A DNA stretch of 64,000 bases from DHVE2 group archaeon (GCA_015523125.1 WAKX01000032.1:1-64000), one strand, 5' to 3'; shown: positions 37,397 through 45,865, counted from the stretch's first letter. The notes: generated from the sequence alone by a model not told the origin. Program-made: numbers and translations.

Positions 37397-37822
37397 GGGC
37401 CAAGTGCCAGGAGTAAGCCCCCTTCTGTTGGGAAGGGGGCACCTACGGTTCCCCCTTCCAACCCCCTCCCTTTAAAGGGAAGAGGGTAGAGGGAGAAACC
37501 GTAGGTGTCTCCCCTGCGGCATTTGACTATGCACCCTACCTGCGCCTCGTCGGGCAACTCACTGGCGCCATTTGGGCTTGCTCCGCCGGGGTCGGCCGTT
37601 TCATCAGCTCCCGCGGGAACGTCATCCGCAGGGAATCATCCTGCCCCGCGGACTGTGTCGTTTCTGCTCCGTTGCCGTCCCTCTCGGGACCCCCGCTTGC
37701 GCGGGGCCGGCTGCCCGAAGGAGGGGGGACTTTCCTCAGGAAGGGGGCAAGCCCCCTTTCCAAACCCCCAAAGGGGCAGGGGGCACCCACACATCCCGTG
37801 GCCGCTCTCTGGCTCTTGGCCC
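37397..37822 (-). ncRNA. rnpB: RNase P RNA
   Basis: A GC-rich stretch of 426 nt with no real protein frame. On the minus strand it has the conserved elements of archaeal RNase P RNA: GAGGAAAGTCCCCCC (CR-I, near 37724-37738), AGCAGAAACGACAC (near 37654-37668), GATGAAACGGCC with GGAGCAAGCCCAAATGG further on, and the late ACAGAAGGGGGCTTA. The two ends pair as GGCCAAG with CTTGGCC (helix P1). A 10-bp arm pairs 37441-37450 with 37497-37506. A TTAAATACC box about 25 nt upstream (37844-37855) is the likely promoter. It processes tRNA 5' ends with its protein partners. Confidence 0.92.
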
Positions 37823-37905
37823 AAGGAAAAAAGAGGGGTGCGGTATTTAATAATTTCGAAATACAGGGTAAGGTTTATATCTTCGTTGAAAATACCCGTA
37901 TTCAA

Positions 37906-38042
37906 GGGGGCATGGGGTAACCAGGCATCCTAGCGGGCTCCAGTTACGTGATGACAAGAGGGTCAGCTGAAAGATGATGACTAACTGGAGCGCTGACCGC
38001 AGGAGTGACCCGCGGATCTGGGTTCGAATCCCAGTGCCCCCA
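37906..38042 (+). tRNA. tRNA-Trp (anticodon CCA) with a 64-nt intron
   Basis: Acceptor GGGGGCA/TGCCCCC, anticodon stem GCGGG/CCCGC, loop CT-CCA-G|A with the intron between positions 37 and 38 (intron 37944-38007), T arm CTGGG-TTCGAAT-CCCAG and discriminator A. The cleavage sites lie in 3-nt bulges (AGT and TGA) flanking the CTCC/GGAG helix, the bulge-helix-bulge cut by the archaeal splicing endonuclease. A GTTTATATC box at about 37873-37881 is the promoter, divergent from rnpB. Confidence 0.95.
37944..38007 (+). ncRNA. Intronic box C/D guide RNA for tRNA-Trp
   Basis: The intron carries box C GTGATGA (37948-37954), box D' CTGA (37967-37970), box C' GATGATGA (37973-37980) and box D CTGA (37993-37996). 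The guide before box D (ACTGGAGC) pairs with the anticodon loop and places C34 opposite the fifth base upstream of the box. The guide before box D' pairs with TGACCC (38006-38011), placing C39 at the fifth base. This matches the known haloarchaeal tRNA-Trp intron that directs 2'-O-methylation at 34 and 39. The D' duplex spans the 3' splice site, so that modification needs unspliced precursor. Confidence 0.85.
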
Positions 38043-38388
38043 CTTTTTGGCAAACATTATTTCAGAGATATAAAATTTAGAAACACCGTTTTATACAGCA
38101 CCAGTTACGAATTTTGGGGGCAACTGCCCCATATAAAGTTTTCGGTCAATTGGCCAGAAAATGTATCTTTCTTTGGCCATGAAGTAAAAGGGGCAATTCC
38201 CCCCACATACACTAGCTTGTCATTTCCAAAGGGATGTAAGCCTTCAAGATGTGTGATTTATAGACATGGTCGTTTTGCCACTTTTCGTGTCTTCGAAAAC
38301 AATGTATTTTCCAGGGTTTCCGTAAAACTACTACAACATTTTGCCATTTTGAATGCCACTTTTACCATGTCAGAAAGAGGTGATATCT
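38043..38388. other. AT-rich intergenic region with short inverted repeats
   Basis: No gene is visible between tRNA-Trp and the HTH protein. The stretch has small inverted repeats: GGGGCA/TGCCCC around 38117-38130, GGCCA/TGGCC around 38150-38177, and GGGGCAATTCCCC around 38190-38203. I see no second copy of the tRNA-Trp 3' end here. The last bases hold the GAGGTGAT ribosome binding site of the next gene. Confidence 0.5.
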
Positions 38389-39362
38389 ATGACTAGAACT
38401 AAGATTACCGTTGGTGAGAAAATAAAGAGACATTTGGATAAGATAGCACCCTATCCAGATAGTGTGAAGGGGCTAGCAATACACATTCATGAAAAAGTCT
38501 CCACGGTTAGAAAAGAAGTTCGGAGGCTTTATCGGAAAGGAGAAATTGATAGGCCATTTTGGGGCTTTTATTGTAGTAAAAAAACAATCGTCACCAAATA
38601 CGGGCTTGCTAAACCAGAGTTAAAACTTCATGGAATAAAACTGGAATACAGAGGTACCAAATGCCACGAATTTTACACAGAGTCTTACCTAAGAAATAAG
38701 TTTCCTAGGTCACCAATAAAACAGCACCCCAAAAACCATTCATTAATTGTTTTTTATACATTATGGATAAATAATATATTAATACCATTGACAATCACTG
38801 TGCAACCGAAGCTTCTTGAAATATGGGTGAAAGAGACGACAGAAAAGCCACTTTCCATATATGAATTCCTCTTTCTTGCTGGTTGGATTATAGGTACTTT
38901 TGGAATCCCCCCAATGAATTTATGGTTATTCAAACAGGTATTAGTAGAGATATAGAGGAATTATATATAAGTGGACACACAAGCATTACATTGGCTACAT
39001 ACATAAATGCCCTCATAAGAATTTACCAGCATGGCAAATTCACACGATTCGAAGTACACATGAGTAACAAACATGACGACCCAAAAATTGCAACACTTGA
39101 GGATGTGATAGGTATTCTATATTTTGGTATCGAAGGAAGATACGAATTCACTACTTTTCTAAACAAACTAGAAAACATAGAATCAAAGATATCAGAAATG
39201 AACATCCAAATCTCATCTTTATCCAAGAGTATCCCCATGGATACAGTCAAAAGTATAATGGAAACAATTGCAGAAATTTCAAAGGAATTAGGTGATATAA
39301 AATCAGCAGAGTATGATGTAATTTCCTTTGATTATCAGCCGATAAGGGGTGAGATTGAATGA
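38389..39362 (+). pseudogene. HTH-domain protein of an accessory element, split by a frameshift in a C-run
   Basis: The first frame starts at 38389, with GAGGTGAT 6 nt before the ATG. It encodes an N-terminal winged-helix-like region (KIKRHLDKIAPYPDSVKGLAIHIHEKVSTVRKEVRRLYRKGEI) and stops at 38955. A second frame continues from about 38900 to 39362 with a helical C-terminal part (FLNKLENIESKISEMNIQISSLSK). Adding one C to the run of six at 38907-38912 joins them as GIPPNEFMVIQTGISRD, giving ~325 residues. Family not recognised; the DNA-binding start and AT-rich setting suggest a plasmid- or virus-derived gene. Confidence 0.65.
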
Positions 39363-39589
39363 GAAAGATATCAAAGAGATTAATTATAAGAATCGCTGAC
39401 AAAGTACTCCTAAAAGAAAAAATTGCAACGCAAATGAGAATACACGATGAAATTGAGAGATACTTAGGATTGTCACTTAGCAGATATGAAAAGACACGAA
39501 TAACACTGATTTTAGAGAAGCATTACAGAGTAAAAAGAAGAAAAATAGACCTCAAAACAAAGAGAAAAGTGATTTACTTTACCTTCTGA
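39359..39589 (+). CDS. Small basic protein coupled to the HTH gene
   Basis: A 76-residue, strongly basic protein (RKISKRLIIRIADKVLLKEK; KHYRVKRRKIDLKTKRK). Its ATG overlaps the stop of the upstream frame (ATGA), so the pair is translationally coupled. A nucleic-acid-binding role is plausible from charge alone; no family is recognised. It overlaps the 3' end of the convergent ATPase gene by 16 nt. Confidence 0.5.
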   Translation: MRKISKRLIIRIADKVLLKEKIATQMRIHDEIERYLGLSLSRYEKTRITLILEKHYRVKRRKIDLKTKRKVIYFTF

Positions 39590-40896
39590 GCCATGTTCCG
39601 TATATCTTCTAAATCATACACATTCTTCCTCTTCTTTTTCACCTTCCTGGCCACAACTATCAGCTCCTTCTCCCTGCTATCCTTGATGGCCTCTGCTTTC
39701 TCCTTCAGCTTTTCAAATTCTCTCTCCACTTCTTTCTCATCCAGCTCCGACCATTTAACCTCAAAGAGAGCAATTTTCTCATCTCCAACTGCAACAACAT
39801 CAATCTCAAAGCTCTCCCTACCCTTCTCTTTTCCATGATACTTCCCCCAGTGCTTACCTATGTTCTTAATCTTGAAATCCACAAAATTCTGAGCGAATTG
39901 CTCTACCAACTGCTCATATTTTCTGCCCACATGCCTCTTTATCTCCTCTTCACTGAACTCCACCTGCCCGAGCTCGTATTTAGGATAATTCTTCCATACT
40001 GTTCTGAACCAGAAATCAATGAGGTTCTGGGAGATGTAGTACCTGTACTTGCCTTTCCCGAAGGCATCTTTCCTTCGTGATATTAACTCGTAATCGTTGT
40101 AGAGTGCGTGTATGTACTTGCTGATATCCGTGCTCTTCAATCCCATATACGATGCAATCTCACCCATTCGTGAATTTCCTTCGGCAATGGCCTGCAGGAT
40201 GCTAAAATACACTTTGTACTCCCTGCCAACCTCCTCTTTAAGCATCATCATTACCTCGCTAAGCATGGGATAGGGCTCTTCGTAAAACATCATTCTTATG
40301 AAGTCCATCACGGGCACTTTGAACTTCTCCAGCGTTTCGTAGTACTTTGGCAGACCACCAAATACAGACCACATCACAACGGCATCTTCTATGCTGTAGC
40401 CCAAATCCCGCATAATCTCGTACACCGTGGATAATGAGAGCTCTCTTAGCTTTATGATGTAATCAAACCTGCCGTACAGAGGGCTGCGGTAATCCTCAAC
40501 CATCTTCTTTGACATGCTTATGAGCGAGCCAGTGACCACTAGTTTGGCATCCCTGTGTGAATCAATTAACCTCTGCAAATCTGACAGAAAGGAAGGATTG
40601 ATTTTCATAGCATTCTGGAGCTCATCTATGAATATTGTCTCATTTTCCTCCATCAGGAACTCCACGATGTCCCTCATTGTGCTCAAACTCTCTGGGATGT
40701 ATCTCCTCTTCTTTATTTCATTTATCCAGTCCCTACAAATCAGAGCCTCATTTTTCTCAGAGGGAATAAATAAGGTGATTGGCTTTAGTGTCTCCTCTAC
40801 CAGCCTTGTCTTCCCAACTCTCCTGCGCCCTATAATCGCCACTCTTGTAGCTTTTCTGAGTATTTCCATCTCCTTCTCCCTGTCGTAGAACTTCAT
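39574..40896 (-). CDS. Archaeal AAA ATPase with C-terminal DUF234 nuclease-like domain
   Basis: 440 residues. Walker A IIGRRRVGKTRLVEE near residue 20, Walker B TIFIDELQNA, sensor VVTGSLISM. A winged-helix part follows (IAEGNSRMGEIASYMGLKSTDISKYIHAL), then a C-terminal domain of the DUF234 type with FEIDVVAVGDEKIALFEVKWSE, a pattern like the PD-(D/E)xK nuclease core. Members of this COG1672 family are numerous, strain-variable and often mobile in archaea; the role is unclear, possibly toxin-like or in DNA processing. The promoter has inverted repeats that suggest self-control. Confidence 0.85.
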   Translation of the reverse strand: MKFYDREKEMEILRKATRVAIIGRRRVGKTRLVEETLKPITLFIPSEKNEALICRDWINEIKKRRYIPESLSTMRDIVEFLMEENETIFIDELQNAMKINPSFLSDLQRLIDSHRDAKLVVTGSLISMSKKMVEDYRSPLYGRFDYIIKLRELSLSTVYEIMRDLGYSIEDAVVMWSVFGGLPKYYETLEKFKVPVMDFIRMMFYEEPYPMLSEVMMMLKEEVGREYKVYFSILQAIAEGNSRMGEIASYMGLKSTDISKYIHALYNDYELISRRKDAFGKGKYRYYISQNLIDFWFRTVWKNYPKYELGQVEFSEEEIKRHVGRKYEQLVEQFAQNFVDFKIKNIGKHWGKYHGKEKGRESFEIDVVAVGDEKIALFEVKWSELDEKEVEREFEKLKEKAEAIKDSREKELIVVARKVKKKRKNVYDLEDIRNMAQKVK

Positions 40897-40897
40897 T

Positions 40898-40930
40898 TAT
40901 ACCACAGAGGTATAATACCGTGGTGGTATA
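40898..40930. promoter_or_regulatory. Inverted-repeat operator over the ATPase promoter
   Basis: TATACCAC (40898-40905) and GTGGTATA (40923-40930) form an exact 8-bp inverted repeat, and between them GGTATAATACC (40909-40919) is a second palindrome of the same GGTATA core. The minus-strand TATA box (TTTTATACC) lies within the outer arm, so a bound protein would block transcription of the DUF234 ATPase gene. Confidence 0.55.
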
Positions 40931-40976
40931 AAAATTTTGAGTTGCAGTACTGAGAGACACTAAATCCTCCCCTTCA

Positions 40977-41534
40977 TCACACTCCTTTGTATATCACATC
41001 CGCCCTTGTGATTATTCCCAGAATCTCATTGTTCTCAATCACCAACAAAGCTTGTTCCTGCTTCAAAAGCTCAATGACGGCGCTTATATGCGTACCCTTT
41101 CTCACTGCAAGGGGCGGAGGGTCCATCACATCCTCGATTAAAAAATCACTTATTGCGGCACCGTGTTTTTCGTTTCCTTCCAGAATGCTTGTTTCAGTAA
41201 TCATCCCAACGATATTATTTCCATCCACAACGGGTATCTGGCTTATACCATATTCCTTCATTAATTCCCGCGCCCTTTTGACTCTGTCCTTCGGAGCGAG
41301 GGTTATCACATTGGGGTTCATCAAATCTCGCGCCTTTTTTCCTTTGTGTTTTTCTCGCTCTCCCTCATCCAGGGCATTGAAAATTTTCACCGCTATGCTA
41401 TACGAGGGTTCCATTTCACTCCTCTCAATCTTCGTTATGGTAGATTGAGATACACCGCTTCTCTCTGCAAGCTCTTTTTGGGTCCAGCCCAGCTTTTTTC
41501 GCCTCTCCTTTATGGAGCTCAATGGTTGCATCAT
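40977..41534 (-). CDS. HTH-CBS transcriptional regulator
   Basis: About 185 residues: an XRE-type helix-turn-helix at the N-terminus (RRKKLGWTQKELAERSGVSQSTITKIER) followed by two CBS domains (DLMNPNVITLAPKDRVKRARELMKEYGISQIPVVDGNNIVGMITE and VMDPPPLAVRKGTHISAVIELL). CBS pairs bind adenosine nucleotides, so this is a ligand-controlled DNA-binding protein; the archaeal family is COG3620. The frame is open to 41888, but the HTH begins just behind ATGs at 41534/41531, and a GAATAAATAC box about 26 nt upstream supports them. Confidence 0.85.
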   Translation of the reverse strand: MMQPLSSIKERRKKLGWTQKELAERSGVSQSTITKIERSEMEPSYSIAVKIFNALDEGEREKHKGKKARDLMNPNVITLAPKDRVKRARELMKEYGISQIPVVDGNNIVGMITETSILEGNEKHGAAISDFLIEDVMDPPPLAVRKGTHISAVIELLKQEQALLVIENNEILGIITRADVIYKGV

Positions 41535-41630
41535 AGAAAAGCTAAATGAATGAAAGTATTTATTCTTATCGGAATAATTTTCACAATAAATTTGATAAAG
41601 TAAGAAATAATTGCTCACATGGTGATGCAA

Positions 41631-42182
41631 ATGAACGAGGAAAAGAAATTTTGGGAATACGTGAGAAAGATGGGCTATCCCACCAGCCCCAAGGGGCTCA
41701 AATACGGATCTAAAGAGAAAAAGGAGCTGGATGAACTGAGATGGTTTTTCTACATGAAAAAAATAAACCACACTGGAGCGCGCATCGGCTGGGCCGCCGG
41801 TTCGAGCTTGTCTCGTCTCGCGAGAGAGTATTGGGATGTGAATCTCGCATTTATACGCGTAATGGAAGGTGAAGAGGCAGTGATTCAAAAATTATCGGAG
41901 ATTATAAAGAAAAATGTCGATGCGGTGAAAATCTACGCAAAGGACATAACAGAGAACGATATCTTTGAGTGGATAGAAGAAGGAGGATATGTGGACATTG
42001 ATGACATAGTAAAGTCCCTGAAATGCATTTACGACGAGAATAACGTATTTAAGTGTATGTATGAAAATTACGAGGATTTCTTTGGGGACGAAATGAAAAT
42101 GAGAATTACAGATCTTCTCGAAATTTTAGAAATTTCAGAAGGGGGAAAGAGTATTGTGAAAAAGAACTTCCAACAGGGGTAA
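41631..42182 (+). CDS. Unknown acidic-helical protein
   Basis: A 183-residue soluble protein not recognised as any family. It has a conserved-looking N-terminal block (FWEYVRKMGYPTSPKGLKYGSKEKKELDELRWFFY) and IGWAAGSSLSRLAREYWD in the middle; the rest is helical and rich in E, D and K. ATGs at 41619 and 41631; GGTGAT lies 4 nt before the second. Divergent from the HTH-CBS regulator. A further short reading frame follows its stop (next entry). Confidence 0.55.
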   Translation: MNEEKKFWEYVRKMGYPTSPKGLKYGSKEKKELDELRWFFYMKKINHTGARIGWAAGSSLSRLAREYWDVNLAFIRVMEGEEAVIQKLSEIIKKNVDAVKIYAKDITENDIFEWIEEGGYVDIDDIVKSLKCIYDENNVFKCMYENYEDFFGDEMKMRITDLLEILEISEGGKSIVKKNFQQG

Positions 42183-42285
42183 GAAGAGGGCAAAGAGGCT
42201 AATAAATAAAGCCGAGAGAGAGTTAAAGAAACTTGCGGAGAGAACGAGAATTGACTACGATCAAATTCGCCAAGAGCTTCTTTGA
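42160..42285 (+). other. Short open frame without start codon after the unknown protein
   Basis: In the +1 frame from 42181 a protein-like basic sequence runs KKRAKRLINKAERELKKLA and ends EL L at a stop at 42283-42285. It has no ATG or GTG of its own. Dropping one T at 42180 would fuse it to the 41631-42182 protein as a C-terminal tail. It may be a remnant or a frameshift product; weak evidence. Confidence 0.3.
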
Positions 42286-42371
42286 TTATTTTTGATAAAC
42301 TGTAGATATAAGCCAACTGACAGAATATGCTTCCGTAAAATAATTATATCCTGGGACTCATACAGAGTGCG

Positions 42372-44258
42372 ATGGATGGTGGTAGTGGACATATGCATGA
42401 AACAAATTATTCAGAATGGACCAAAGATGAATTAATAAAAGAGATAAAAAAACTGAAAAAAATGAAGAGGTATGGTATAGTATGGGAAAACAAACCTGAA
42501 AAGGCGGTGGAGTTGTGTAAAGGAAAGTTCCCAATTTTTTTAGAAGAGAAAGATAAAGAGATTATAACGGACGAAAAGGCCCCGATGAATATTTTAATTG
42601 AAGGAGATAATTATCATGCACTCTCCGCTTTGAATTTCACGCACAATAAAAAAATCGATATAATTTACATAGACCCACCATACAACACCGGAAAAAAAGA
42701 TTTCAAATATGACGATAACTATGTGGATTCAGAAGATGCATATAGACATAGCAAATGGCTTTCTTTTATGAACAGAAGGCTAAGATTGGCCAAAAATCTA
42801 ATGAAAGATACGGGAGTTATTTTTGTGTCCATCGATGACAACGAAGTGTACCAATTAAAGCTATTGATGGATGAAATCTTCGATGAAAGAAATTTCATCG
42901 CAAACATAATATGGAAAAGCAAAAGTGGAGGGGCGGGAGATTCCGATTATTTAGCTGTTGACACAGAATACATACTTTTGTACGCTAAAAACAAAGAAAA
43001 ATTGAAAGGGTTTAACAAAATGCCCAAAGTGGATGATAATTTCAAATACGAAGATGAAAAAGTGCATGAATATGGAAGATACAAAGTCCGTAATCTGGAT
43101 GAATCAGGGATACGGTACACAGAATCACTTTATTACCCTGTTATAATTCACAGAAATAAAGCAATTGTGGATGGCGCCGAGGTGCCTTTATCCGAAGGTG
43201 CTTACAGCGGCCATTTTCTAAATTGCGATCCTCCAAACGAGCCAATTACCCTGCTCCCCGGGGGCAAAAAAAATAATACAAAGAAATATACCTGGAGATG
43301 GAAAAAAGAGAAGGTCGTTGAAGGACTGCGTAAAAAGTATTTGATTTTCGGAATTAAAAGTGGCCGTTATGTGTTGTTACAGAAGCAGTACGAATTTTTT
43401 GACACCACCGAAGAAAAGAAAATTGACATGAGAACCACCCCCTACAGAAATTGGATCGATTTTACAAATACATCTAAAGGAACAAAGGTTCTCAACGAAA
43501 TTTTCCAAAAAAAAGTTTTTGAGCATCCAAAACCCGTTGATTTGGTGGAGTTCTTGATAAAATTATATCCCAACAGGAATGCGGTGGTGTTGGATTTCTT
43601 TGCGGGCACCGGAACAACGGGCCATGCCGTGCTATCCCTAAATAAAAAAGATAATGGCAAACGTAGATTCATATTAATAACGAATAACGAAGGAAACATA
43701 GCCACAGACATATGTTACCCGAGATTGAAAAAAGTTATCGAAGGCTACCAATTCCATGGAAAGGAGGAGCAAATACTATTCGAGAAAAAATTGACCCCTT
43801 CGATACTCTTAGGAAGCATAAAAAAGAAAGAAAATGAATCCGAAGAAGAATACCGAAGGAGAAAATACGAAAATGTATGTAAAAAAATTTCAAAAATCCA
43901 TGAAGAATTGGAGGAAACAATAAAAACCAAACGGGATGAGTTTGATAAAATAGAGAAAAAATTAGAAGAAAACGTTTTGAAAGTAATAGGTGTTAAGGAA
44001 TTCGATGGCTTCCGCGAAGGTTTGGGAGGGAACCTGAAATATTTTAAAATTGATTTTGTAAATGCACGCCCCACAAATGAAAACAGAAAGGAATTAGTGG
44101 ATAAATCGACGGACATGCTTCGTTTAAAAGAGGATTGCTTCGAAACTGTCAAAGAGGGAAATTATTTTAGAATTTTTAAAAACCAACAAGGGAATTATCT
44201 GGGGATAGTGTACGACGATGAGGGAATCGAGCCGATAAAAGAAGAAATAAAAAAATAG
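42372..44258 (+). CDS. mod: Type III restriction-modification DNA methyltransferase (Mod), frameshifted near its end
   Basis: A beta-class adenine-N6 methyltransferase of 628 residues as read. The catalytic motif DPPYNTG (~residue 101) precedes the SAM motif DFFAGTGTTGHAV (~residue 406), the order of type III Mod enzymes. The N-terminal NILIEGDNYHALSALN and target-recognition region in between fit. The frame ends after an A7 run (44249-44255); adding one A restores a 45-residue tail to 44395. ATG at 42372 lies 26 nt after AATTATATCC. No Res (helicase-nuclease) gene is present downstream, so this is an orphan or decayed system. Confidence 0.88.
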   Translation: MDGGSGHMHETNYSEWTKDELIKEIKKLKKMKRYGIVWENKPEKAVELCKGKFPIFLEEKDKEIITDEKAPMNILIEGDNYHALSALNFTHNKKIDIIYIDPPYNTGKKDFKYDDNYVDSEDAYRHSKWLSFMNRRLRLAKNLMKDTGVIFVSIDDNEVYQLKLLMDEIFDERNFIANIIWKSKSGGAGDSDYLAVDTEYILLYAKNKEKLKGFNKMPKVDDNFKYEDEKVHEYGRYKVRNLDESGIRYTESLYYPVIIHRNKAIVDGAEVPLSEGAYSGHFLNCDPPNEPITLLPGGKKNNTKKYTWRWKKEKVVEGLRKKYLIFGIKSGRYVLLQKQYEFFDTTEEKKIDMRTTPYRNWIDFTNTSKGTKVLNEIFQKKVFEHPKPVDLVEFLIKLYPNRNAVVLDFFAGTGTTGHAVLSLNKKDNGKRRFILITNNEGNIATDICYPRLKKVIEGYQFHGKEEQILFEKKLTPSILLGSIKKKENESEEEYRRRKYENVCKKISKIHEELEETIKTKRDEFDKIEKKLEENVLKVIGVKEFDGFREGLGGNLKYFKIDFVNARPTNENRKELVDKSTDMLRLKEDCFETVKEGNYFRIFKNQQGNYLGIVYDDEGIEPIKEEIKK

Positions 44259-44395
44259 GGAAAAATTTTGTGATTTATGTGTTCTCCTTGGACAATAGTG
44301 CATGGGTGGAGGAGTTTGAGGATATAATTGAAATGGTTGAATTAAAGCCCATTCCAGCATCCATTTTAAATGTCCACAGGAGGTTGTTTAAATGA
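44259..44395 (+). pseudogene. Displaced C-terminal tail of Mod and a fragment after it
   Basis: Read one base out of frame, this stretch encodes GKNFVIYVFSLDNSAWVEEF and then ELKPIPASILNVHRRLFK before a stop at 44393-44395. That is the typical C-terminus of type III Mod proteins (VYVFS ... VEL.P.P..IL...RR.F). A tiny frame opens at 44392 overlapping that stop (MITLKNYLNIRYKLVDKK) and ends at once, at the place where a res gene would begin. Confidence 0.65.
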
Positions 44396-44488
44396 TAACA
44401 CTAAAGAATTATCTTAACATCCGCTACAAATTGGTCGATAAAAAATGCTTCAAATAGAATCTTAGTTGATCACTCAGAATTCCCCTGC

Positions 44489-45865
44489 TTACTCCCATAT
44501 CTTCCTCAACATATCGCGCACGCCGCGGAACTTCTCCACGTCGCCCTTCCAATTGGGGAGGATATCGGCGTATTTCTTTTCTATCTCCTCAAGCGTGGTT
44601 TTTAATCTATGCTCCACGAAGCTATCTAACTCTCCGCGCATCACCGCCGCGAGGATTAAGTATTTACCGCGATGCAGAAATATTTTCTTGTCTCCGAACT
44701 CTATTTTTTTCAATTCTATTTCCCCTTCATCCTTGAAAGATTCCCTCACGAATTCCTGAATTGCCACAAGCATCCCAGAGAGAACGTCCTCATCCACCTC
44801 CGGCTTTAATCTACGAGTTTCATGGCTTATCATTATGCCCGATTTTGAGAGGAGAAAAACGTCTTCCACCATGACAATTCCCTTCTTAACAGTGGGAATC
44901 TTGGAAGAATAGAGTTTGTGCGAAACCACGGCTATGGTGGCCACGTAAGCAACGCAAATTATCAAAAACATAAGTCCGGAGAGGTAAAATACGAAAAACG
45001 CCGCAAAGAGATACAGGATTACGAGCAGAATTTTTAGCACGAGATTCAGAGTTCCCACCTTCTTTCTCCGGCTAAATGTGGAGCCCTTATCCACATTCCT
45101 GTCGTAATTTCTTCTCTCCATGACATTGGCAACCCTCGCGGACACAAGAAGGATAATGAATAGAATAAGAGGACTATCCCAGAAAGAGAAGTCTACGGTC
45201 TTTATATTTTCATCATTTGGCACGGATCCTGAGTAATAATAAAAAGAGCCAAATACTAGGCGAAGAACCAGCGCGCCCTCCGTTTTCTCGTAGGAGGAAA
45301 ATGTTAAACCAATCTCGGTGTGCTCCCTCTGAACGAACTCCTTTGGAATGGTGTAATTCTCCAAAGTGGTGTTCAAGGCCGCTACGATAGGCACCTTCGA
45401 GAGATTCAAACTGTTAAGATTTCCATCGCTCACGGGATTTGCGGAAAATCTTAACTTTATAACGAAAGAAGAGGAGGAATTAAGCGAGCCTAGAAGCCCT
45501 TTTATGTCCCCTTCGTCCATGCTTTCCCCGCCGGAGTACCAGTCGTGCAATGGCTTCACGTCCCCTGCATTTTTCACCATAACCGTTCCTATTTTCTGAC
45601 CCACGAGCAATTTTGCGATATTTTTCACGTAATCAACGGCTTCGTTCATCTCCAAGTTTCCATCATGATTGAAATCGTAGTGAGATTTTAAGGCATCTCG
45701 AACGCTCTTCGCCTGCTCTCCGGAGAAATTCCAGTAAATTCTACCCCCATAGTAATTTTCCCAAATTTCCACATATTCAACGTAAGTTGTGGTTTTAACG
45801 CTCCCAAAAGCGCTCCCGGCGAGTAGAAGAAACACCAGCAGGGGAATTAAGAAGCGCATGTGCAT
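44489..45865 (-). CDS. Membrane protein with EF-hand-like ectodomain and longin-like cytoplasmic domain
   Basis: 458 residues. A signal peptide (FLIPLLVFLLLAGSAFG) is followed by an ectodomain of ~200 residues containing an EF-hand loop DFNHDGNLEMNE. Three or so membrane helices lie at ~230-320 (PLILFIILLVSARV; LVLKILLVILYLFAAFFVFYL; MFLIICVAYVATIAV). The C-terminal ~125 residues (EDVFLLSKSGIMISHETRRLKP ... GDVEKFRGVRDMLRKIWE) are about half identical to the end of the giant surface protein. An ATTATAAATA box 26 nt upstream of the ATG predicts leaderless expression. Function unknown; likely signalling. Confidence 0.72.
   Translation of the reverse strand: MHMRFLIPLLVFLLLAGSAFGSVKTTTYVEYVEIWENYYGGRIYWNFSGEQAKSVRDALKSHYDFNHDGNLEMNEAVDYVKNIAKLLVGQKIGTVMVKNAGDVKPLHDWYSGGESMDEGDIKGLLGSLNSSSSFVIKLRFSANPVSDGNLNSLNLSKVPIVAALNTTLENYTIPKEFVQREHTEIGLTFSSYEKTEGALVLRLVFGSFYYYSGSVPNDENIKTVDFSFWDSPLILFIILLVSARVANVMERRNYDRNVDKGSTFSRRKKVGTLNLVLKILLVILYLFAAFFVFYLSGLMFLIICVAYVATIAVVSHKLYSSKIPTVKKGIVMVEDVFLLSKSGIMISHETRRLKPEVDEDVLSGMLVAIQEFVRESFKDEGEIELKKIEFGDKKIFLHRGKYLILAAVMRGELDSFVEHRLKTTLEEIEKKYADILPNWKGDVEKFRGVRDMLRKIWE

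Noticed and set aside
37505-37933. Several protein-length open frames on both strands in the GC-rich block
   Set aside because: They lie within the RNase P RNA, have low-complexity P/R/G-rich translations and no promoter or ribosome binding site.
38043-38388. Second att copy of the tRNA-Trp 3' end that would prove an integrated element
   Set aside because: I could not find the repeat in the region downstream of the tRNA up to the Mod gene.
44392-44457. Short frame as the start of a Res restriction subunit
   Set aside because: It ends after about 20 codons and shows no helicase motif, so it is at most a stub.
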